This document shows, one piece after another, positions 1-4,756 of a DNA stretch of 5,878 nt (positions are counted from its first letter, which is position 1; each line of letters begins with the position of its first letter). The notes below the pieces were generated by a model. The model made no database searches, was not told the origin of the DNA, and was given only the letters and a program-made list of their open reading frames with translations. The DNA is taken from the NCBI GenBank assembly GCA_039800325.1, contig JBDLQY010000041.1:1-5878 (forward strand). Direction: 5' to 3'. The stretch is from SYIM01 sp039800325 (GTDB taxonomy: Bacteria; Pseudomonadota; Gammaproteobacteria; Burkholderiales; Burkholderiaceae_E). The position numbers and the translations under genes were made by a program.

Positions 1-20
1 ATCCGATTGATTGGTTCTTG

Positions 21-1403
21 CTATTGGACAGATTTACTGCCGTTTCGGCGCTGGCTTGCTGCGGTCGAGTCAGGCAGCGCTATCTCGACTAACAGGCCTC
101 CTCCAGGTGCTTCATCAAGACGCAAGCTTCCGGCGTAGCGTCGAACGATTCGGTGCACGATCGCCAGCCCCAGGCCGCTTCCCCCCGTGTCACCGCGGGC
201 CGTATCGAGTCGCTCGAAGGGCCTCAGCACGCGCTCGCGCTCGAGGACAGGAATGCCAGGTCCTGAATCGCTGACTCGGATCTTCAGCGACGATTCTTCG
301 CGGCGCGCTGACAGTTGAATAACGACGCCAGTCCCGGTTCCGCTGCGACCATGGCGAACGGCATTATCAAGGAGATTTCCCACGGCTCGGGTAAGGTCGG
401 ATGGGTCACCACACCAGGGCAGTGGATGCTGAATGTCTGCCTGGAGCTTGGCCTGCATGCCGCTGGGTCTGTCTTGGGCCACAGCGCCTGCCACCGCATA
501 GCGCGCGGCAAGTTGCTCGAGCTCAATGCCTGCATCGACCTGAAGTGCTGGTGCTGTCTGGCCGCTTCGCGCGTAGTCGACGAACTGGCCCACCAGGCTG
601 TCGATTCGCTCGATGTCCGCAACCATGGCCGCCCGTTGCGCGTTTGGCAGCTCTGCGAGTTCTACTTCCATTCGTAACCGGGTCAGCGGGCTGCGCAAGT
701 CGTGCGAAATACCGGCGAGGGCTATCGATCGATCGCTTTCAAGCTGTTCAAGATCACGGGCCAGGCGATTGAACTCGTGATTGATGGCAACGAGTTGCGC
801 GGGGCCTTTTTCCGGTAAGGGATCATGCTGCTCGCCTCGGCCGATCGCGCTGATGGCCCGAGACAAATTGGCAAGTGGTCTGTCGACCAGCCGTGAAAGG
901 GCAAGGGCGGCCAGTAGCGAGACCAGGCAGGTGACCGCCAAGATCAGAGCGAGGCCAGGTCCCTGATAACGATCAATTCTGCGCAAGGGTAAAAGAAGCC
1001 AGTAACCATCACCCGATATATCAAAGCTGACCCACACGCCCGTTTCATCATTGACGCTACCGGCGAGCAGCGTGTCGTCCCCCAGGAGTGCTTTGAGCCG
1101 TGGCAAGAGAGGACTTAGACGCTGTGCTTCGTGAGTGAAGTCAATCCGGTCGGTGGGCTCCAGGGGCAGCACTCGGACCTCTTCTTCGCTGGCCAGCGCC
1201 TCGAGAAGACGCGTTCTACGCGCCGGATCAGCGCTGACCAGCGCCGACCGAGTCAGATTGACCACAGAGGCGATTTCCCAGGCAAAGCGTTGCTCGGCAG
1301 GGGCACTTTCTAGCAGTCGGTAGGCTGAGAAAATACCCAGAACACCCGCCACAATCAGCGCTGCGAAGAGCAGAAAAGTACGCCACAGCAGGCCGATACG
1401 CAT
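21..1403 (-). CDS. envZ: EnvZ/RisS-type sensor histidine kinase
   Basis: Inner-membrane sensor kinase (460 aa) that would phosphorylate, and probably dephosphorylate, the OmpR-type regulator encoded just upstream. Visible order: TM1 about residues 7-27; periplasmic sensor about 29-147; TM2 about 149-171; HAMP about 170-222; dimerisation/phosphoacceptor H-box with SHDLRSPLTRLR (His234); N-box GNLLDNAVRHG (Asn347); G1 DSGPGIP (379-385); G2 GGSGLGLAIV (407-416). All catalytic motifs are intact. The length and H-box sequence fit EnvZ rather than generic kinases. The ATG at 1401-1403 is preceded by AGGG five nt upstream on the minus strand. A longer reading from a TTG at 1457 would overlap the regulator gene and add an Arg-rich leader before TM1, so I rejected it. 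Residue 238, Thr in E. coli EnvZ (Thr247), is Ser here. Bordetella homologues are called RisS. Family is certain; the signal sensed is unknown. Confidence 0.95.
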   Translation of the reverse strand: MRIGLLWRTFLLFAALIVAGVLGIFSAYRLLESAPAEQRFAWEIASVVNLTRSALVSADPARRTRLLEALASEEEVRVLPLEPTDRIDFTHEAQRLSPLLPRLKALLGDDTLLAGSVNDETGVWVSFDISGDGYWLLLPLRRIDRYQGPGLALILAVTCLVSLLAALALSRLVDRPLANLSRAISAIGRGEQHDPLPEKGPAQLVAINHEFNRLARDLEQLESDRSIALAGISHDLRSPLTRLRMEVELAELPNAQRAAMVADIERIDSLVGQFVDYARSGQTAPALQVDAGIELEQLAARYAVAGAVAQDRPSGMQAKLQADIQHPLPWCGDPSDLTRAVGNLLDNAVRHGRSGTGTGVVIQLSARREESSLKIRVSDSGPGIPVLERERVLRPFERLDTARGDTGGSGLGLAIVHRIVRRYAGSLRLDEAPGGGLLVEIALPDSTAASQRRNGSKSVQ

Positions 1404-1417
1404 GACAGCCCTGCGTG

Positions 1418-2137
1418 TCAGCTGCCGTCGGGCACGAACACATAGCCTACGCCCCAAACCGTCTGGAGAAATCGTGGCTGCTGAGGATCATCTTCAATGA
1501 TGCGGCGAATGCGCGACACCTGCACGTCGAGACTTCGATCGAAGGCGCCGTATTCTCGGCCTCTGGCCAGGTTCATGAGCTTGTCGCGCGACAGCGGCTG
1601 TCGGGAATGCTGCACCAGCACCTTGAGCACAGCGAATTCGCTGGTGGTCAGTGGTATGGCCTCACCATCGCGGGTGAGCCTGCGCCTGCCAAGGTCTAGC
1701 GTAAAGCGTCCAAAGCTTACGATCTCGCCTGCAGCGCCCGGTGCTCCGGGAAGCGATTGGGCCGGGGCCCGCCGCAGCACTGCGTGTATGCGAGCTAAAA
1801 GTTCACGTGGATTGAAGGGCTTGGCAAGGTAGTCGTCGGCGCCGACCTCCAAGCCGATGATGCGGTCGATCTCGTCACCTTTGGCCGTAAGCATGATAAT
1901 GGACGCGGACTCTCCCGTAGCGCGCAGCCGCTTCAGGATGCTGAGACCGTCTTCTCCCGGCATCATCAGGTCGAGGATGATCAGGTCAAACTTCTCGCGC
2001 AGGAGCAGACGCGACATGGCAGCCCCGTCGGCCGCCACTGAAACCTCGAATTGGTGCTCACGCAGGTAGCGCTGAAGCAGGTCACGCAGCCTGGGATCAT
2101 CGTCTACAACCAGTAGCTTTCTTTGTGTTTCGTTCAT
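1418..2137 (-). CDS. ompR: OmpR/RisA-type response regulator
   Basis: Cytoplasmic DNA-binding response regulator (239 aa) partnered with the EnvZ-type kinase encoded 14 nt downstream. The receiver domain (about 7-122) has the acidic pocket Asp12/Asp13, phosphoacceptor Asp56 in LDLMMPGEDG, Thr84 in MLTAKG and Lys106 in AKPFNPRELLAR. A linker of about 15 residues leads to a winged-helix DNA-binding domain (about 138-236) with TTSEFAVLKVL, LSRDKLMNLARGREY, and the near-diagnostic C-terminal QTVWGVGYVFVPDGS. This last stretch and the RDKLMNLARGREY segment match E. coli OmpR almost residue for residue. The ATG at 2135-2137 is the natural start, giving MNETQRKLLVVDDD; its ribosome-binding site is weak, with only an AGG abutting the ATG and AAGA about 10 nt upstream. 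A tandem repeat resembling OmpR sites lies about 53-82 nt upstream, so autoregulation is plausible. Bordetella calls the orthologue RisA. Confidence 0.96.
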   Translation of the reverse strand: MNETQRKLLVVDDDPRLRDLLQRYLREHQFEVSVAADGAAMSRLLLREKFDLIILDLMMPGEDGLSILKRLRATGESASIIMLTAKGDEIDRIIGLEVGADDYLAKPFNPRELLARIHAVLRRAPAQSLPGAPGAAGEIVSFGRFTLDLGRRRLTRDGEAIPLTTSEFAVLKVLVQHSRQPLSRDKLMNLARGREYGAFDRSLDVQVSRIRRIIEDDPQQPRFLQTVWGVGYVFVPDGS

Positions 2138-2189
2138 CCTGAGATCTTAATCCAGCGATAGCTCTCGCCTAAACGCATGACGAGGTGTT

Positions 2190-2219
2190 CTTACCCTTGC
2201 TTACAGTCTGAAACGCTAT
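2190..2219 (+). promoter_or_regulatory. Putative OmpR-type operator (tandem 10-bp repeats)
   Basis: Three head-to-tail 10-mers lie in the divergent spacer: CTTACCCTTG (2190-2199), CTTACAGTCT (2200-2209) and GAAACGCTAT (2210-2219). The first two share CTTAC in exact 10-bp register and the third has the related GAAAC. OmpR/PhoB-family winged-helix dimers bind tandem 10-bp half-sites. From memory, the E. coli ompF F1 site has the pattern TTTACTTTTG-GTTACATATT and ompC C1 has a GAAACA second half, which this stretch resembles closely. It sits midway between ompR and the divergent secreted-protein gene. The repeat is seen directly; OmpR binding is inference. Confidence 0.5.
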
Positions 2220-2222
2220 GTC

Positions 2223-2254
2223 TTGGCATTTGTTGGACGTTGGCGATCTACAAT
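2223..2254 (+). promoter_or_regulatory. Candidate sigma-70 promoter for the secreted-protein gene
   Basis: TTGGCA at 2223-2228 (candidate -35) and TACAAT at 2249-2254 (candidate -10, 5/6 to TATAAT) are separated by 20 bp, longer than the preferred 17. Such a weak promoter would suit one that needs an activator, and the putative OmpR repeats end only 3 bp upstream of the -35. A start site 7 nt after the -10 falls at about 2261, the A of the ATG, so the transcript might be leaderless; no Shine-Dalgarno sequence is visible before the ATG. Single-sequence promoter calls are weak. Confidence 0.35.
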
Positions 2255-2260
2255 GATCGT

Positions 2261-2722
2261 ATGAAGCGCGTGATTCACACCGTGTTAGCCGTCGCGACGT
2301 CTCTGTTTTTTGGGCCGTTTATGATGCTGGCGCAAAGCCATCCACCCGATCGCGGCCGGGGCCCGCTTTCGGGCCATCAGTCTGATGTCCATAAACCTGA
2401 CCTCAGTCCTGATGAACGACAGCGCCTGCGTCGTGAGCTGCGAGATGCGCAGGCGCAGCGGGGCGTACTTCGTCAACCCGGTACGACCGATAACAGCGCG
2501 TCCGGTATTTCTCGCGCGCGCGGTGTGGAGCCAGGGTCTGTCAGTATTCCATCGCGCGGACCAGCGGCGGCTGATTGGCGCGGGCCCAGTCCAGGCATGC
2601 ACCTGCACCGCGGCGCTGCGTTGACTGATACTGAAAGGCAACAGCTGCGCGAGCAGCTGCGGGGCTATCACGGCCGTTCGCCGGTTGGTGGCGCGGGCGG
2701 CCCTCCGGGCTCTCAACCCTAG
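2261..2722 (+). CDS. Small secreted protein with two LTxxE helical repeats
   Basis: A 153-aa protein not assigned to a named family. Residues 1-24 form a signal peptide (MKR, then a hydrophobic stretch from about 5 to 23, with likely cleavage after Ala24 in MMLA-QS), so it should be exported to the periplasm. The mature part is rich in Arg, Gly, Pro and Ser, and contains two similar amphipathic segments: LSPDERQRLRRELRD (48-62) and LTDTERQQLREQLRG (121-135), 73 residues apart. Such LTPEER-type segments occur in small secreted proteobacterial proteins, and they recall the LTxxQ motif of CpxP/Spy periplasmic chaperones, with Glu instead of Gln. The Pro/Gly-rich linker argues against a full Spy fold. 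It is divergent from ompR-envZ and 16 nt ahead of tsaB. I chose the ATG at 2261 because the signal peptide starts there; the in-frame ATG at 2177 adds a Cys-rich leader unlike an export signal. Function unknown. Confidence 0.8.
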   Translation: MKRVIHTVLAVATSLFFGPFMMLAQSHPPDRGRGPLSGHQSDVHKPDLSPDERQRLRRELRDAQAQRGVLRQPGTTDNSASGISRARGVEPGSVSIPSRGPAAADWRGPSPGMHLHRGAALTDTERQQLREQLRGYHGRSPVGGAGGPPGSQP

Positions 2723-2738
2723 ACGTCGGGAAACCTCC

Positions 2739-3548
2739 ATGGCGGCGCAACACGCGGATGCGATTGCGGGGTTTGCCCTTGGCGGCGCGTCCTGTTCGGT
2801 CGGACTGGGCGTGCTTCGGGCTTTTTCCGCGCCCGAGGTCGATGCGATCTCCGAGCGTAGTTCACTCGGACAGTCTCAGCAGGCGCTCGTGCTGCTTCAG
2901 GCACTGATGACGGGCCGGGGGCGTTCGCCTCAGCAGCTTAAAGCGGTGGCCTTTGATGCCGGGCCCGGAAGCTTTACCGGATTGCGAATTGGCTGCGCAC
3001 TGGCGCAAGGGCTTGCACTCGCTCAGAATCTTCCAGTGGTTCCGGTACCCGCAAGCGCAGCGCTTGCCTGGACGCTGGCGCGTCAGCGCCCGACGCAAGC
3101 GCTCCGGGTGATCTCACTGCAGGATGCGCGTATGGGCGAGGTCTATGGGTCACTAGTCGAGCTTGAGTGCAGTTCCCAAGGCATGCCGGCTTATTTGCGT
3201 ATTTTGGCGCAACCATGGGTTTGTCCGCCCGAACGCTTGGCCGAACGCTTGAGAGACGCAGTGGCCGGCGTTGACTCAATCAAGCGATCGCTGTTGATCG
3301 CTGGCGATGCCCTGCGGGCACATCCTGATCTGCACACTTCGCTGGTTCACGCCGGTCTGCATCCATACACCTGGGATGAGTCGGCGCTATCGGTCGGCGC
3401 TGGGGCCGTGGTTGAACTCGCGGCTTGGTATCTTGGGCGCGGTCTCAGCCTGAGCGCCGGCGATGCTGCTCCGAGCTACATTCGTGACAAGGTTGCACTT
3501 GACGTTGATGAGCAGCAGGCCCTGCGACGTCAACGGCGGGAGGGGTGA
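2739..3548 (+). CDS. tsaB: TsaB, tRNA t6A threonylcarbamoyltransferase complex subunit
   Basis: TsaB (YeaZ) is the non-catalytic ASKHA-fold partner of TsaD, needed with TsaE to place threonylcarbamoyl on A37 of ANN-decoding tRNAs in the cytoplasm. Recognised by GPGSFTGLRIG (75-85) followed by ALAQGLAL, by LQDARMGEVYG (128-137; E. coli AIDARMGEVY), and by the C-terminal APSYIRDKVAL (244-254; E. coli PVYLRNNVAW). At 269 aa it is longer than E. coli TsaB (231 aa). The N-terminal beta-hairpin is diverged: where relatives read LAIDTS or LALDTS, this one has AGFALGGASCSVGL, losing the Asp, and the usual H-T/S-x-x-L-L-P-like stretch is LGQSQQALVLL. The ATG at 2739 has GGGAAA a few nt upstream; a TTG at 2685 would overlap the preceding gene. 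Its stop codon abuts rimI, its usual bacterial neighbour. Confidence 0.92.
   Translation: MAAQHADAIAGFALGGASCSVGLGVLRAFSAPEVDAISERSSLGQSQQALVLLQALMTGRGRSPQQLKAVAFDAGPGSFTGLRIGCALAQGLALAQNLPVVPVPASAALAWTLARQRPTQALRVISLQDARMGEVYGSLVELECSSQGMPAYLRILAQPWVCPPERLAERLRDAVAGVDSIKRSLLIAGDALRAHPDLHTSLVHAGLHPYTWDESALSVGAGAVVELAAWYLGRGLSLSAGDAAPSYIRDKVALDVDEQQALRRQRREG
3538..3545 (+). promoter_or_regulatory. Strong Shine-Dalgarno deciding the rimI start
   Basis: GGGAGGGG lies inside the last codons of tsaB. Its GGAGG core is 5 nt before the GTG at 3549 but 14 nt before the first ATG at 3558, so spacing favours the GTG that directly follows the tsaB stop (TGAGTG). This suggests translational coupling of rimI to tsaB. 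Confidence 0.5.
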
Positions 3549-4058
3549 GTGGCCGCAATGCCTTTCGGCCAGTCGCTACCCTCGGTGCCGATGGTAGGGC
3601 CGCTCGCGGGTACTCAGCTCAGCGGCATGCAGCGTGACGATCTTGATTGCGTCAGCCATGCTGAGACGCTGATCTACCCGTTTCCCTGGAGCCGCGGTAA
3701 TTTTTCAGACTGTCTCGTGTCCGGTTACGATGCCTGGGTGCTTCGTAGAGATGCCGAACTGCTGGCCTACGCGATCCTGATGTGGATTCCCGATGAAATC
3801 CATCTGCTCAATCTCAGTGTTTTGCCACAGTGCCAGGGACGCGGTGTCGGTCGAGCCTTGCTGCAGGTGTTGCTTGAGGATGGCCGGCGCAGAGGCGCTC
3901 GCGGAATGATGCTTGAGGTTAGGCCGTCAAATGCGATTGCGGCTGCCCTCTATGAAAGTATGGAGTTCAAGCAGATTGGCCTGCGCAAGCGCTATTACCC
4001 ATCCTGGAACCAGAGCCGCGAAGATGCCCGGGTGATGTTTAAGAGTTTTCAGCCATGA
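3549..4058 (+). CDS. rimI: RimI, ribosomal protein bS18-type N-alpha-acetyltransferase
   Basis: A GNAT-fold enzyme (169 aa) that transfers acetyl from acetyl-CoA to protein N-termini, classically bS18 in E. coli. Visible: PFPWSRGNFSDCL (44-56), matching the substrate-side FPW motif of RimI; motif A LSVLPQCQGRGVGRALL (89-105), with the CoA-binding QGRGVG loop (96-101); and LEVRPSNAIAAALYESMEF (122-140), in which Glu123 and Tyr135 correspond to E. coli catalytic Glu103 and Tyr115. The tail RKRYYPSWNQSREDARVM matches E. coli RRNYYP...REDAIIM. The GNAT domain starts near residue 24, so the first 20 or so residues are an extension. I use the GTG at 3549 because of its ribosome-binding site, but ATGs at 3558, 3591 or 3627 are possible, so the start is the least certain part. 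It ends in a 4-nt ATGA overlap with the next gene. Confidence 0.93.
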   Translation: MAAMPFGQSLPSVPMVGPLAGTQLSGMQRDDLDCVSHAETLIYPFPWSRGNFSDCLVSGYDAWVLRRDAELLAYAILMWIPDEIHLLNLSVLPQCQGRGVGRALLQVLLEDGRRRGARGMMLEVRPSNAIAAALYESMEFKQIGLRKRYYPSWNQSREDARVMFKSFQP

Positions 4059-4750
4059 ATTCAGAGCAATCCAGAGCGTTTCTCGCCTTGGGACTGGGTC
4101 CGCTTTGGAAGGCGCGCACCGTGCCATCGTCCACAAAGGCAGTTGTAACTGATCCGCCCGATGCCTGGCAGCAGCTTCGTGATCGGGTATCTGCATGTCA
4201 AGCCTGTGGTCTGTGTCGGGACCGCACCCAGACCGTCTTTGGTAGCGGCGACCCGCGAGCGTCATGGTTGTTTGTGGGTGAGGCGCCCGGAGCAGACGAG
4301 GATAAAGCAGGGGACGCTTTCGTTGGGCGGGCGGGGGTGCTGCTGGATGCCATGTTGGGTGCCATCGGCCTTCATCGCAGCCAGGGGGTTTACATCGCGA
4401 ACGTCATTAAGTGTCGACCGCCTGGAAACCGCAATCCCATGCCTGAAGAGGTCGCCCAGTGCGAGCCCTTCCTACACGAGCAGCTTGCGCTTCTGCAACC
4501 CAAATTGATTGTTCTGTTAGGGCGATTCGCCGCCCAATCCCTGCTGGGCACCGAGGCTTCGATCGCTTCGCTGCGCGGCCGACTGCATACCGTGAAATCC
4601 TCGGGGCGAAGCGTCCCGGCAGTGGTCACATATCACCCGGCCTATCTTCTGCGTAATCCGGCAGACAAGGCCAAAGCCTGGGTGGACTTGTGTATGGCGC
4701 GTCGTCATGAGTCGAGTCAAATCGATTCAGGGTATAGCCAGGCAGACTGA
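4055..4750 (+). CDS. Family 4 uracil-DNA glycosylase (Fe-S type)
   Basis: A DNA repair enzyme (231 aa) of the family 4 (UDGa) type, which excises uracil arising from cytosine deamination and starts base-excision repair. Visible: the Fe-S ligand set CQACGLC (Cys48, Cys51, with an extra Cys54), KCRPPGNRNP (Cys120) and AQCEPFL (Cys136), in the expected C-x2-C...C-x15-C order; motif 1 VGEAPGADEDKAGDAFVG (74-91); and motif 2 VTYHPAYLLRNP (191-202) with His194. This matches the thermophile family 4 enzymes motif by motif. Older annotations call such proteins SPO1 DNA polymerase-related. About 35 residues precede the glycosylase fold and contain FLALGLGPLWKAR (9-21), which resembles the chi-binding N-terminus of DNA polymerase III psi (HolD). 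The ATG at 4055 overlaps the rimI stop as ATGA, with AAGAG 9 nt upstream, which points to coupled translation. Confidence 0.94.
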   Translation: MNSEQSRAFLALGLGPLWKARTVPSSTKAVVTDPPDAWQQLRDRVSACQACGLCRDRTQTVFGSGDPRASWLFVGEAPGADEDKAGDAFVGRAGVLLDAMLGAIGLHRSQGVYIANVIKCRPPGNRNPMPEEVAQCEPFLHEQLALLQPKLIVLLGRFAAQSLLGTEASIASLRGRLHTVKSSGRSVPAVVTYHPAYLLRNPADKAKAWVDLCMARRHESSQIDSGYSQAD

Positions 4751-4756
4751 ATGCGC

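Noticed and set aside
724..735. ATCG tandem triplicate (ATCGATCGATCG)
   Set aside because: It is inside the EnvZ coding sequence and codes for a normal stretch (DRSIAL) after the HAMP domain; too short to call a functional repeat.
1404..1457. Upstream TTG start for the EnvZ-type kinase
   Set aside because: It would overlap the regulator gene by 40 nt and add 18 mostly basic residues; the ATG at 1403 has AGGG at good spacing and directly begins the membrane segment.
1640..1647. GCTGGTGG, identical to the E. coli Chi octamer
   Set aside because: A single occurrence inside ompR; the octamer is species-specific and expected by chance in GC-rich coding DNA.
2177..2260. Upstream ATG start for the secreted protein
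   Set aside because: It adds 28 residues with several Cys before a canonical signal peptide, has no ribosome-binding site, and would place the putative operator and promoter inside the coding region.
2685..2738. TTG start for tsaB overlapping the preceding gene
   Set aside because: The added residues are Arg/Ala-rich and unlike the TsaB N-terminal strand; the ATG at 2739 lies just before the family fold.
2285..2740. A 151-codon open frame antisense to the secreted-protein gene
   Set aside because: The opposing frame has a clear signal peptide and repeated helical motif; this one is Arg-rich with no recognisable domain, as expected for the complement of GC-rich coding DNA.
4725..4752. Inverted repeat ATTCAG/CTGAAT as a rho-independent terminator
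   Set aside because: The stem is six AT-containing pairs with a 16-nt loop and there is no T-run on either strand.
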